This document shows, piece by piece, positions 34,859-43,918 of a stretch of 64,000 bases of DNA. The notes under the pieces are model-generated. The model was not told the DNA's origin. It made no database searches and was given only the letters and a program-made list of their open reading frames with translations. The position numbers and the translations under genes were made by a program. Each line of letters opens with the position of its first letter. The first letter of the stretch is position 1. The stretch is from Trueperaceae bacterium. Its GTDB lineage: Bacteria; Deinococcota; Deinococci; Deinococcales; Trueperaceae. The stretch spans positions 113,689-177,688 of the forward strand of contig JAMLIB010000007.1 of NCBI GenBank assembly GCA_023954415.1, read 5' to 3'.

Positions 34859-36376
34859 ATGCCCGCCTTCCCCACCGGCCTTGCCGCTACGCTGGCAGAA
34901 GTCGCCGATTCAGCTCGCTCCGAGGCCGGGAGCCCCGGCCTCGGCATCAGCGTCTTCACCGCCACCGATGTGATCCTCGAGCGGGGCTTCGGTCACCGCG
35001 ACCGCGAGGCTGCTCTGCCGGTCACGCCCGAGACCGTCTTCGGGGTCGCCTCCATCACCAAGTCGTTCACGGCGCTCACCGCGCTGGGGTTGCGGGAGCG
35101 GGGCCTGCTGAGCCTCGAGGACGAGGTGGGGCGTTACCTGCCGTTCGCGCGCCTCTGGTCGGACGGCCCGCCGGCGCGCCTCCACCACTTCCTTAGTCAT
35201 GCGAGCGGCCTGCCGCCCACGCCGACGATGACGTGGCTGCGCCACGCCAGCCAGGCGGGCGATCCGGTCTCCGCCGCGCCCACGCTGGCCGAGGCCAAGC
35301 TCACGCTCGCGCCGGGCGTCACGGGCATGTCCGGAACCCCCGCCAGGTCGCTGGCGGACGTCGACGCTTCGGCCGCCGCCATCCCAGATGACGACGCGGA
35401 GCGTCGCATCGCCACCTTGGCCTCACGGGTCGCCTCGTTCGCGGGCCTGAGCGCATGGCTGGACGCGCACGCCATGCCCCTGGCCGCGCCGGGCGAGCTC
35501 TACTCGTACAGCAACGACGCCTTCTGCTTGGTCGGCGGCGTCATCGAGCGGGTGGCAGGCGAGCCGTACGCGCGGGCGGTCGAGCGCGAGGTCCTGGCGC
35601 CGCTGGGCATGCGCCGCTCACGGTTCGACCTCGAGGGCGTGCTGGCCGACCCGGACCACGCCACGGTCTACGCGCGCGACGCCCGTGGAGCGGTCGTGCG
35701 CTCGCCGGCCTGGCAGACGACGGGAGTCATGCAGGGGGGCGGCATGCTCAAGAGCACGCTCGTGGACCTACGGGCTTACGTGCGCCACCTCATGGCGGGC
35801 GGCGCTCGCGAGCTGGTCGAGCCCCGCATCGTCAGTGGTCCTGGAGCTAGCTACGGCCTGGGCCTTGCCCGCCGCGACGACTACCACGGTCTCACGATCA
35901 TCAGCCACGGCGGTAGCCTCAAGGGCGTCTCAAGCGCCATCGGCTACTCGCCGCAGCTCGGCATCGGGATCGTGATCCTGTCGAACCTCGAGGGCGTGCC
36001 GGCGGAGCAGCTCCTCGTGAGCGTGGTGAACGCATGCGCCGGGCTGCCGCTCGACACGGTGGCCTACGACCCGGCGCCCTACGACCCCGCGCCTTACGCC
36101 GACTCGCCAGGCGCGACAGCGGCCGGCGAGCCCGGGTCGGTCATAGGCGACTACCTCTCGGGCGAGCCGTACGGACGGACGCGCCTCTACCTGTCGGAGG
36201 CGGGGGAGCTGCGCGCCGAGGTCGGCTGGCCGCCCCTCGACGTGCCCGCGTTCGTGGTCGGCCCGGACGAGGTGGCGCTCGTCTACCCGGCCAGGAAGGC
36301 GGCCGCGCGCGTGCTGCGCGACGGCGGCGGGAAGGTGTGGGGGCTGCAGTCCGGGCGCGTGATGCGGAGGTTGTAG
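34859..36376 (+). CDS. Serine hydrolase, class C beta-lactamase/PBP family
   Basis: 505 residues without a clear signal peptide. Penicillin-recognising fold with SxxK (SITK, about 65), YxN (YSND, about 218) and a third box HGG (ISHGGSLKG, about 350). A 170-residue C-terminal part (DYLSGEPYGRTRLYLSEAG) looks like the lipocalin-type domain of D-aminopeptidase/esterase members. Family members include esterases, D-aminopeptidases and carboxypeptidases; the substrate cannot be assigned. Divergent from the mnh operon. Confidence 0.83.
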   Translation: MPAFPTGLAATLAEVADSARSEAGSPGLGISVFTATDVILERGFGHRDREAALPVTPETVFGVASITKSFTALTALGLRERGLLSLEDEVGRYLPFARLWSDGPPARLHHFLSHASGLPPTPTMTWLRHASQAGDPVSAAPTLAEAKLTLAPGVTGMSGTPARSLADVDASAAAIPDDDAERRIATLASRVASFAGLSAWLDAHAMPLAAPGELYSYSNDAFCLVGGVIERVAGEPYARAVEREVLAPLGMRRSRFDLEGVLADPDHATVYARDARGAVVRSPAWQTTGVMQGGGMLKSTLVDLRAYVRHLMAGGARELVEPRIVSGPGASYGLGLARRDDYHGLTIISHGGSLKGVSSAIGYSPQLGIGIVILSNLEGVPAEQLLVSVVNACAGLPLDTVAYDPAPYDPAPYADSPGATAAGEPGSVIGDYLSGEPYGRTRLYLSEAGELRAEVGWPPLDVPAFVVGPDEVALVYPARKAAARVLRDGGGKVWGLQSGRVMRRL

Positions 36377-36434
36377 CCGGTCCGCGCGCCCCGGGTTCTC
36401 TCGGGGGTTCCTACTCTCGCCTCGCCTTAGGCCG

Positions 36435-36863
36435 TCAGCTCTCCCGCTGCGAGTGCGGGTCTACGGCGTCGCGTCGCGCTAGGTAGGCCTTGACGAGCGC
36501 CTTCGGCGCCTGCGCGGCCCATGCGTGGGTGACCAGCTCCCGCAGCGAGGCGGCATCGGCCGCGTCCAGGTGCCGCACGCGCATGAGTACGGCTGGCCAA
36601 CCGTCGAAATGGGGCGTGGTGAAGAGCGGGAGGGTTGGGTCGTCCAGCCACCGGCTCTTGCCCGCCTGCCCCTGGGTCCTGAACACGAGCACGTCGTCCA
36701 TCGGCTCGCCCGTGTCGGGGTCGATGGCGTCCTTGCGGGGCGGCCTCAGGAGCAGGAAGCTCTTGCCCTTGACGCTGTAATCGGGCCGGCCCGTCGTGGA
36801 CAGGCGGGCATCCGCCTCCGGCATGGCGCGCGCGAGCCCGTCGAGGTCCTCGAAGGTGGGCAT
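36435..36863 (-). CDS. MmcQ/YjbR family DNA-binding-fold protein
   Basis: 142 residues. YjbR/CyaY-like fold, seen in RPDYSVKGKSFLLLRPPRK, LPLFTTPHFDGWPAVLMRV and LRELVTHAWAAQAPKALVKAYLA. Proteins of this family have a double-wing fold; their function is unproven. ATG 36863 is chosen because homology begins there. The gene stands alone, convergent with the serine hydrolase. Confidence 0.78.
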   Translation of the reverse strand: MPTFEDLDGLARAMPEADARLSTTGRPDYSVKGKSFLLLRPPRKDAIDPDTGEPMDDVLVFRTQGQAGKSRWLDDPTLPLFTTPHFDGWPAVLMRVRHLDAADAASLRELVTHAWAAQAPKALVKAYLARRDAVDPHSQRES

Positions 36864-37045
36864 GGCGGCACTGTAGCGTGCCGGAGAGCAGCATCCACGC
36901 GCCAAACGGACGTTGCTCGTGATGCGTGCAGATGCCGTGGTCACCACCGAAACGAGCGTCGACGTGCTGCTCGCGTAGGAGTGGTCACTCAGGCCAGGCC
37001 GCTGAACCCTGATTCGCCGATGGGAGCTGGTGGACGAGCCTCCGC

Positions 37046-37780
37046 CTACTCGAACAGGCTCTCGTCCAGCACGACGTTGTAGGCGACCGCCTCGATATGC
37101 GAGTGGCTGACCATGTTCCACGTGTCGCCGTCCAGCATGTAGGTCGTCGAGTCGTAGCCCATCAGCGCCTGGGCGTCCACCGCCGTGTCGTAGGCGACGA
37201 GGTACTCCCCGGCCGAGTCGATGTCCATGTGGAGGCCGACGATCTTGCCGTCCTTGAAGACGTAGCGGAGGGTGGTCGGTTCGCCGCTCTCGTCGTGGAA
37301 CGTGTAGGTGACCTGCTCTCCCGAGACGATGCCTCCGTAGTCGACCTCGCCGTCGTACGTGGCGATGTCGCCTTCCTCGAGGAGGATGGGCTCGTTCTGA
37401 TCGAACATCTTCTCGAGCTCCGTGGCCGTCTCCGGGGGCACGGGCAGGGTCATCGGCATGCCGGGCATGCTCATCGTGACCTGACCGTCCTTGAGGACGA
37501 TGCTCGTCGACATCCCGGGCATGACCTCGGTCAGCATGACCAGGCGCCTCCCCTCGAAGTCGATGACGATGCGGGCGTTCGTCGCCATCTCCTCGCCGTC
37601 CATGTAAACGGTGTTCACGACCGTCTGGTCGACGTTGCGGATCTCCTCGGTGGTCACGGGTTGGAGGCCCTCGAGGAGGGCGCGGGCGCGGGCATCCACC
37701 TGCGCCGAGGCCGTCGCCAGCAGGGTAGCGAGCAGGAGGGAAGCGACCAGCGCGGCGTTGCGTCGGGTAGTCGTGGTCAT
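37046..37780 (-). CDS. Secreted LolA-like beta-fold protein of unknown function
   Basis: 244 residues with a signal peptide (1-26, ending TASAQV). The mature part alternates short beta strands: VNTVYMDGEEMATNARIVID, RLVMLTEVMPGMSTSIVL, a Met-rich loop MSMPGMPMTLPVP, then YDGEVDYGGIVSGEQVTYTF and AGEYLVAYDT. This pattern resembles outer-membrane lipoprotein-sorting (LolA/LppX) folds; no close family is recognised. Monocistronic, with about 200 bases before the next gene holding only a hairpin. Confidence 0.65.
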   Translation of the reverse strand: MTTTTRRNAALVASLLLATLLATASAQVDARARALLEGLQPVTTEEIRNVDQTVVNTVYMDGEEMATNARIVIDFEGRRLVMLTEVMPGMSTSIVLKDGQVTMSMPGMPMTLPVPPETATELEKMFDQNEPILLEEGDIATYDGEVDYGGIVSGEQVTYTFHDESGEPTTLRYVFKDGKIVGLHMDIDSAGEYLVAYDTAVDAQALMGYDSTTYMLDGDTWNMVSHSHIEAVAYNVVLDESLFE

Positions 37781-37973
37781 GACACGAGTGTAAGGGCAGG
37801 TCGGTCGGGAGGGTGTGAGGGACGGCCCAGGCTGCTTGAGGGAGCGCTTAGGTCGCGGTCGCCAAGCGGACTACGAGGCCACAGGGCCGCGCGCAGGGGC
37901 GCGGCGTCAACGACAACCCCACCACTGGGCCGCGCGCGTGGGGCACGGCGGCAGGCGGCGCGGATCGGGCTGC

Positions 37974-37989
37974 CCGGCACGGGTGCCGG
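37974..37989 (-). terminator. Short hairpin after the second importer operon
   Basis: CCGGCA-CGGG-TGCCGG, 2 bases after the stop of the permease gene that ends at 37992 (minus strand). It is GC-rich without a T tract, so terminator function is tentative. Confidence 0.4.
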
Positions 37990-37991
37990 TC

Positions 37992-38831
37992 TCAGGCGTC
38001 GCGCAGGGTGGGGTCGAGCAGGTCGCGCAGGCCGTCGCCGAAGAGGTTGAACCCGAACGAGGCGAGGAGGATGGCGAGACCGGAGAACACCGACACCCAC
38101 GGGGAGAGGAGCATGGTGCCGCGGCTCTCCGAGAGCATGAGCCCGAGCGAAGGCGTGGGCGGCTGCGTGCCGAGGCCGAGGAAGCTGAGCGACGCCTCGA
38201 CGAGGATGGCCGTGGAGAGCGAGAGCGTCACCTGCACGAGGATGGGGGCCATCACGTTCGGCGTCACGTGTTTGCCGAGCACGCGTAGCGCCCCGCCGCC
38301 GAGGGCGCGAGCGGCGGCAACGTAGTCCCAGCTCAGGACCGTCAGGGCCGGTCCGCGCGCGAGCCGCGCGAAGACGGGCGTGTAGACGATGCCGATGGCC
38401 AGGCCCGTGTTGAAGCTCCCGGGACCGAGGACCGCCAGCACCGCGATGGCCAGGAGGATGATGGGGAAGGCGAGGAGCACGTCCATGAAGCGCATGATGA
38501 GGCGGTCGCGCCAGCCGCCCCAGTAGGCGGCGAGGAGGCCGAGCCCGCCCCCGACGATGGTGGCGATGAACACCGCGCCGAGGCTGACGAGGACGCTCGT
38601 GCGGTAGCCGTGGAGGATGCGCGAGAGCGTGTCGCGACCGAAGTTGTCGGTGCCGAGCAGGTGCGTTCCCGACGGCCCCTGGAACCGCTCGCGGATCGCC
38701 TGGGCGAGGGGGTCGTACGGCGCGATCAGCGGACCGAGGGCCGCCGCCAGCACCACGACGAGGGCCACGACGAAGCCGATGAAGCCGACCCGGTTGCGCC
38801 ATAGCCGCGCGAAGAAGCGCCTCGCGTTCAC
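37992..38831 (-). CDS. ABC peptide importer permease, DppC type (second system)
   Basis: 279 residues from GTG 38831, which overlaps the preceding stop. Signature LLGTDNFGRDTLSRILHG, EAA loop (DYVAAARALGGGALRVLGKH) and the end GFNLFGDGLRDLLDPTLRDA. Third gene of binding protein-DppB-DppC. The operon again lacks ATPase genes and is divergent from the serine hydrolase-anmK operon with a shared GntR-type motif. Confidence 0.92.
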   Translation of the reverse strand: MNARRFFARLWRNRVGFIGFVVALVVVLAAALGPLIAPYDPLAQAIRERFQGPSGTHLLGTDNFGRDTLSRILHGYRTSVLVSLGAVFIATIVGGGLGLLAAYWGGWRDRLIMRFMDVLLAFPIILLAIAVLAVLGPGSFNTGLAIGIVYTPVFARLARGPALTVLSWDYVAAARALGGGALRVLGKHVTPNVMAPILVQVTLSLSTAILVEASLSFLGLGTQPPTPSLGLMLSESRGTMLLSPWVSVFSGLAILLASFGFNLFGDGLRDLLDPTLRDA

Positions 38832-39778
38832 GAGTACTCCACGCGCGGGTCGATCCACGCGTACGCCAGGTCCACGAGCAGGTTGACGACCACGAACACC
38901 CCGGTCACGACGAGCACGACGCCCTGCAGGAGCGGGTAGTTGCGCTCGTTGATGGCGCCGACCATGAGGCGCCCGACGCCCGGGATGGCGAAGACCTGCT
39001 CGATGACCACGACCCCGGAGAGCAGGTAGCCGAGCTGCACGCCGATGACGGTGATCATCGGGATCATGGCGTTGCGCAGCGCGTGCTTGTAGAGCATGAC
39101 GCGCTCGCTCACGCCCTTGGCGCGCGCCGTGCGCACGTAGTCGCTCGAGAGGACCTCCAGGAGGCTGGAGCGCAGGATGCGCGTGAGGCCGGCCACCATG
39201 GGGAGGCTCACGGCCACCGTCGGCAGCGCCACGCGCGCCAGGTTGCCGAGCGGGTCCTCGCCGAACGGCACGTAGCCGATGGCCGGCCACCGGGGGAGGT
39301 AGATGGAGAAGAAGTAGAGGAGGAGCACGCCTACCCAGAACGACGGCAGCGTGAGGCCGACGATGGCGATGACCCTGACGACCACGTCCCCGCCCGTCCC
39401 GCGCGCCCGCGCGGCGAGCACGCCGAGCGGGAACGACAGGAGTAAGGCGAGGACGAGGGCGAGGAGCGTGATCTCGAACGTGGCCGGCAGCCGCGCGAGG
39501 ATCTCCTGGCCGACGGGCGTGCCCGTCCAGATGGACGTGCCGAGGTCGCCCCTGAGGGCGCCGGTCAACCAGTTCCAGTACTGCTCGTAGACGGGCAGGT
39601 CGAGGCCGATCTGGCGCCTGAGCGCGTCGACGCGCTCAGGCGTTATGTCGGTGTTGGCGCCCAGCATGATGGCGACCGCGTCGCCGGGGATGAACCTCAC
39701 CATCAGGAAGACGAGGATCGATACCCCGATGAGCACGAACACTAGGTCGAGCAGGCGCCTGACCGTGTACTGGAACAA
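38828..39778 (-). CDS. ABC peptide importer permease, DppB type (second system)
   Basis: 316 residues. N-terminal helix with VLIGVSILVFLMVRFIPGDAVAIMLG, periplasmic stretch, EAA loop (DYVRTARAKGVSERVMLYKHALRNA), FAIPGVGRL and end DLAYAWIDPRVEYS. Lies 11 bases after the binding-protein gene and overlaps the DppC-type gene by 4. Confidence 0.93.
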   Translation of the reverse strand: MFQYTVRRLLDLVFVLIGVSILVFLMVRFIPGDAVAIMLGANTDITPERVDALRRQIGLDLPVYEQYWNWLTGALRGDLGTSIWTGTPVGQEILARLPATFEITLLALVLALLLSFPLGVLAARARGTGGDVVVRVIAIVGLTLPSFWVGVLLLYFFSIYLPRWPAIGYVPFGEDPLGNLARVALPTVAVSLPMVAGLTRILRSSLLEVLSSDYVRTARAKGVSERVMLYKHALRNAMIPMITVIGVQLGYLLSGVVVIEQVFAIPGVGRLMVGAINERNYPLLQGVVLVVTGVFVVVNLLVDLAYAWIDPRVEYS

Positions 39779-39789
39779 GCGTCAGGCCC

Positions 39790-41289
39790 TCAGCGGAGCT
39801 CCACTTCCCGCAGGTAGCGCAGGCCACGGGTGGGGAGCTGCTGGAAGCCGGTCACGGCGTCCGTCACCGCGCTGAAGAGCGTGCCGTAAGCGAGGTGGCT
39901 GATGGGGCCGGTGCACGCGAGGCGCTTCTGCAGGTGGTCGTAGATGTTGACGCGCTCGCCGAAGGCCGTCGTGGTGCGCCCGAGCTGCAGGAGCTGGTCG
40001 ACGGCCGGGTCGGAGAACTTGAAGACGTTCGTCGAGCCGCCCGTCACGAAGGTGCGGTGGAGGTAGCCGTCCGGGTCGGTCGAGCCGCCGTTGAGGCTCA
40101 CGAAGGTGTCGAAGTCGGAGTTGCGCCACGCCTGCACGAACGCGCCGAACTCGGCCACGTTGACGTCGAGGACGATGCCGACCCGCGCCAGCTGCGCCTG
40201 CAGGACCTGAGCGGCGTCGCTGACGACCTGGATGGTGCCGAACGTGAGGAGACCGGCGTGGAAGCCGTCGGGGTAACCGGCCTCGGCGAGCAGCTCGCGC
40301 GCCTTGTCCGGGTTGCTGGCGTAGCAGGCGAAGTCGGACGTGTCGGTCGCCCACGCGGCCAGGCCGGGGCTGAGGGGCCCGCCCTCGACGGCGTTGCCGA
40401 AGTACACGGCGTCGATGAGCTCGGCGCGGTCGATGGCGTAGTTGATGGCTTCGCGCACGCGCGGGTCGTTGAACGGCGCGCGGCTGACGTTCAGGCCGAG
40501 GAGCGTGTAGGAGAGGTCCTGGACGCCCATGAGGGTGACGCCGTGGACGTTCTTGAGCGTCTCGGCCGTCGCCGGGTCGACGTCCGGGATGATGTGGTAC
40601 GTGCCGGTCCGGATGCCGGCGGCGCGCGTCGAGGCCTCGGGGACGATGTTGTAGCGGACCTCGGCGACCTTGGGCTGGCCGGGGCGGTAGTAGTCAGGGT
40701 TCGCCGCGAGCAGCACATACGTGTCGGGGACGATCTCCTTGAGCATGAACGGACCGGTGCCGACGGCCACCTGCTGCAGGCTGCCGCCGTTGGCCTCGAC
40801 GACCTCGCGGGGCACGACCGTCAGGTTCGTGAGGTTCGAGAGGAACGGCGCGAAGGGCACGTTGAGCGTGAACGTCACCTCGAGCGGGCCCGTGGCGACG
40901 GCGGAGGCGACCTCGTTGAAGCGGCTCGCCTGGGGCGAACCCGTCTCCGGGTTCATGATGCGCTCGAACGAGTACACGACGTCGTCCGCCGAGAACGGGC
41001 GGCCGTTGTGGAACTTGACGCCGTCGCGGAGCTGGAAGACGTACGTGAGCCCGTCGTCGGACACGGTCCAGGACGTGGCGAGGGCCGGCTCGAGCTCCAG
41101 GCCGGAGTCGACCTCGAGGAGGCCGTCGTAGATCTGGCCGATGACGGCGAACGAGGAGAAGGCCGTGACGATGTGCGGGTCGAGCCCGACCGGCGCCGTG
41201 TCGATGGCGACCTCGAGCCTTCCCTGCTGGGCGAAGGCCGTGCCGACGAAGGCCACGGCGGCGATGAGGAGGAGTCTTGCTGCGCGCAT
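39790..41289 (-). CDS. ABC importer substrate-binding protein, family 5 (second system)
   Basis: 499 residues with a signal peptide (1-21, ending GTAFAQQ). Family 5 motifs: FQLRDGVKFHNGRPFSADDVVYSF, AVGTGPFMLKEIVPDTYVLL and APFNDPRVREAINYAIDRAELI. Length is typical for dipeptide/oligopeptide or peptidoglycan-peptide binding proteins. The upstream region has a 20-base motif shared with the gntR promoter, which suggests the same regulon as the NagZ-linked importer. The ligand is inferred to be a cell-wall peptide or sugar-peptide. Confidence 0.92.
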   Translation of the reverse strand: MRAARLLLIAAVAFVGTAFAQQGRLEVAIDTAPVGLDPHIVTAFSSFAVIGQIYDGLLEVDSGLELEPALATSWTVSDDGLTYVFQLRDGVKFHNGRPFSADDVVYSFERIMNPETGSPQASRFNEVASAVATGPLEVTFTLNVPFAPFLSNLTNLTVVPREVVEANGGSLQQVAVGTGPFMLKEIVPDTYVLLAANPDYYRPGQPKVAEVRYNIVPEASTRAAGIRTGTYHIIPDVDPATAETLKNVHGVTLMGVQDLSYTLLGLNVSRAPFNDPRVREAINYAIDRAELIDAVYFGNAVEGGPLSPGLAAWATDTSDFACYASNPDKARELLAEAGYPDGFHAGLLTFGTIQVVSDAAQVLQAQLARVGIVLDVNVAEFGAFVQAWRNSDFDTFVSLNGGSTDPDGYLHRTFVTGGSTNVFKFSDPAVDQLLQLGRTTTAFGERVNIYDHLQKRLACTGPISHLAYGTLFSAVTDAVTGFQQLPTRGLRYLREVELR

Positions 41290-41417
41290 GTTCCCTTCCT
41301 TCCGTGTCGCGTCGCCATCACGCTTCGGTGAGCCTGCGCCGGCTCGGGCGTGCGTCGTCGCCGAACCGGTCAGGGCCGCGCGTTGCGGCGGTGGGGATGA
41401 GCGTCTACGCCCACTAC

Positions 41418-41437
41418 CGTACCATTGCTAGACCAGT
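41418..41437. promoter_or_regulatory. GntR/NagR-type operator candidate between divergent operons
   Basis: On the minus strand this reads ACTGGTCTAGCAATGGTACG. It matches the motif in the gntR promoter (21540-21521) at 16 of 20 positions, including ACTGGT, TAGCA and GGTAC. It lies 26 bases before the serine hydrolase start (41463) and 129 bases before the binding-protein start (41289). Confidence 0.72.
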
Positions 41438-41462
41438 CTGTGGCCAGGTGCTACTCTTCCTC

Positions 41463-42599
41463 ATGCAGCGAAACCCGACAGAGCCGCCCGGGGCAGCCGC
41501 GTCCGCCACCGCGGGCACGGCCGCGACCGCAGCGGCCGAGCGCGCCGTCGCCGCCTGCGCCCCGCTCCTCGAGCGGGCCGTCACCGAGCGCGTCACGCCC
41601 GGCGCCGTCCTGCAGGTGGCGGGCCCCGAGGGCCACGGCGCGTTCGTCGCGCGCGGCGCCGCCGCGTACGGCGGCGCGGCCGTCGGCGCGAGCACGCGCT
41701 ACGACCTCGCCTCCGTCACGAAGGTGACCGCGTGCCTGCCGAGCCTCCTGAGCCTCGTGCAGGCCGACGAGGTAGCGCTGGGCGACCGCGTCGACCGCTT
41801 CTTCAGCAACGCCGGCTGGATGCAGGAGCCCTCGCTTGGCAGCGTGACCGTGGAGGACCTGGCGCTCCACCGCTCCGGCCTGCCGGCGTGGCGACCCCTC
41901 TTCGCGCTCACGGACGACCGGCGGGTCGCCATGGCCAACGCGCTGCAGTCCAGCCTCACGGAGCCGGCCGGCGCGCACCTCTACTCGGACATCGGCGTCA
42001 TCGTCCTCACGGCCATCGTCGAGCGCGTGACGGGCAAGCGCATCGACGAGTACGCCCAGGAGATCGTCTTCGGGCCGCTCGGCATGACGGGGGCGGGCTA
42101 CGGGCCGCTGACCGGCGCCGCGCCGCTCGACGTCGCCGCCACGGAGGACGACGGCCTGCGCGGTCTCCTCGTCGGACGGGTCCACGACGAGAACGCCGAC
42201 GCCCTCGGCGGCGTGTCTGGGCACGCCGGCCTCTTCGCTACCGCCGCCGACCTCACGCGCTACGCCCAAGCGTGGTTGCGCCTCGAGGCGCCGTTCGCGC
42301 AGGCCGACCTGCTGCGCGCGGCGGTCCGCGACCGCTCCGGCGGCGAGGGCCCGCGCCGCGGCATCCTGTGGCGTTGCGCGGAAGCCGACTGGCCTTTCGG
42401 CCCCGGCCCCTCTGAGAGCGCCTACGGCCACACCGGCTTCACGGGCACGAGCGTCGTGATCGACCCCGGCCGCGGCTGCGTCGTCGTGCTCCTGACGAAC
42501 CGCGTGCACCCGAGGCGCGGCTCGGCTGAAGGTGTGATGCGCCTGCGGCGCGCGGTCCACGCCGCGGTCGCCGAGGCGTTCGCGGAGGGCGGCGCGTGA
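41463..42599 (+). CDS. Serine hydrolase, beta-lactamase/D-aminopeptidase family, linked to anmK
   Basis: 378 residues, no signal peptide. Penicillin-recognising fold: SxxK in DLASVTKVTAC (about 80), YxN-like YSD (YSDIGVIVL, about 178) and HTG in YGHTGFTGTS (about 322). Related genes often sit beside anmK or nagZ in wall-recycling clusters. It may remove D-amino acids or peptides from muropeptides. The start ATG 41463 is chosen because the frame upstream crosses the operator. The stop overlaps anmK by 4 bases. Confidence 0.85.
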   Translation: MQRNPTEPPGAAASATAGTAATAAAERAVAACAPLLERAVTERVTPGAVLQVAGPEGHGAFVARGAAAYGGAAVGASTRYDLASVTKVTACLPSLLSLVQADEVALGDRVDRFFSNAGWMQEPSLGSVTVEDLALHRSGLPAWRPLFALTDDRRVAMANALQSSLTEPAGAHLYSDIGVIVLTAIVERVTGKRIDEYAQEIVFGPLGMTGAGYGPLTGAAPLDVAATEDDGLRGLLVGRVHDENADALGGVSGHAGLFATAADLTRYAQAWLRLEAPFAQADLLRAAVRDRSGGEGPRRGILWRCAEADWPFGPGPSESAYGHTGFTGTSVVIDPGRGCVVVLLTNRVHPRRGSAEGVMRLRRAVHAAVAEAFAEGGA

Positions 42600-43774
42600 G
42601 CCCTCGCTATGACAAGCCCGACCTCCCGCCCGCCACCGTCGTCGGGGTCATGTCCGGCACCTCGCTCGACGGCGTGGACACCGTCACGGCGCGGCTCGAG
42701 CGCGTGGGGGGCGCGTTGCGATGGGAGGTCATCGCCCGCGCCGCGCACGTCTACCCCGACGCGCTCGCCGCGCGCCTGCACGCGGCGCTCAAGCCGGAGA
42801 GCTCCGACGTGATCCTCCTGACCGAGTTGCACCAGGAAGTCGGCCTGTTCTACGCCGAGGTCGTCGCGGCCGCCCAGGCGCGCGACCGCGTCGACCTCGT
42901 GGCGCTCTCCGGCCAGACCGTCTACCACATCCCGCGGGTGGAGCCGGAGCGCGGCTGGCACGTGAAGAGCACCCTGCAGCTCGGCGAGGCGACGGTCGTC
43001 ACGGAGCGCTGCCGCGTGACCACGGTCTCGGACTTCCGCCAGTCCGACTTCTCGGCCGGCGGCCAGGGCGCCCCCTTGGTCAGCTTCCCCGACTCCGTCC
43101 TGTACGCCGCGCCCGGCGTCTCCCGCGCCGTGATCAACCTTGGCGGCATCGCCAACGTCACGTACCTGCCGGCGAGCGGCGACCCCGACGGGGTGCTCGC
43201 GTTCGACACGGGCCCCGCGACCTGCTTGCTGAACGAGGCGGCGGCGCGGTTCGCAGGCGAGCCGTTCGACCGCGACGGCCGCCTGGCGCTCGCCGGCACG
43301 GTGGACGGCCTGGCGCTCGAGCGCCTGCTGGCGGACCCGTACTTCGCGCTCCGGCCGCCCAAGACCACGGGCCGCGAGCACTTCCACCTCGACGCCGCCC
43401 TGGCGCGCGGCTGGCCGGACGGCGCCCCCGACCTCCCCGACCTCATGGCGACGCTCGCCGAGCTGACCGTCAGGACGGTCGCCGACGGGCTCGCAGACCA
43501 CCTGACCCCCCTCGGCGTCGACGAGGTGCTCGTGGCCGGCGGCGGCGCGCGGAACCCGGCGCTGCTCGAGGGCTTGCGGCGCGCCATGAGCGCGCCCGTG
43601 CGAGGCTTCGCGGAGCTCGGCTTCGACGACAAGGACCGCGAGACCCTCGCCATGGCGGTCATGGGCTACTTCTGCGTGCACGGCGAGCCCAACGTCCTGC
43701 CCTCCGCCACCGGGGCGCGCTGGCCGGTCGTCGCGGGCAAGGTCTCGCGACCGTGGTCTGGAAGGACGGGCTAG
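42596..43774 (+). CDS. anmK: 1,6-anhydro-N-acetylmuramic acid kinase
   Basis: 392 residues, the usual size. It opens and phosphorylates anhydro-MurNAc to MurNAc-6-phosphate, the substrate of MurQ. ASKHA-fold motifs: GVMSGTSLDGVDT (18-30), LSGQTVYH, TVSDFRQSDFSAGGQGAPLV with the catalytic Asp, INLGGIANVTYL, FDTGPATCLLNEA and VLVAGGGARNPAL. GTG 42596 overlaps the hydrolase stop. Operon with the serine hydrolase. Confidence 0.95.
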   Translation: MSPRYDKPDLPPATVVGVMSGTSLDGVDTVTARLERVGGALRWEVIARAAHVYPDALAARLHAALKPESSDVILLTELHQEVGLFYAEVVAAAQARDRVDLVALSGQTVYHIPRVEPERGWHVKSTLQLGEATVVTERCRVTTVSDFRQSDFSAGGQGAPLVSFPDSVLYAAPGVSRAVINLGGIANVTYLPASGDPDGVLAFDTGPATCLLNEAAARFAGEPFDRDGRLALAGTVDGLALERLLADPYFALRPPKTTGREHFHLDAALARGWPDGAPDLPDLMATLAELTVRTVADGLADHLTPLGVDEVLVAGGGARNPALLEGLRRAMSAPVRGFAELGFDDKDRETLAMAVMGYFCVHGEPNVLPSATGARWPVVAGKVSRPWSGRTG

Positions 43775-43918
43775 GCCCCCACCGGCGAGCACGGCGGTCG
43801 CCAGAGCGGGGTGTGAGACCCGCCACTCTCCGGCCGGCATGACGCAATGCCCACAGGCGCGGGCGGGGCCGTCTGCCAGAATGTCCTAACCGAGGCGGGG
43901 GCCGGCCCGGGCGCTCGC

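Noticed and set aside
36864..37045. Possible gene fragment between the YjbR-like and LolA-like genes
   Set aside because: No frame in these 182 bases resembles a known protein; it is treated as intergenic.
37781..37991. Possible small gene between the LolA-like gene and the importer operon
   Set aside because: Open frames are Arg/Gly-rich shadows without ribosome-binding sites; only a short hairpin is seen.
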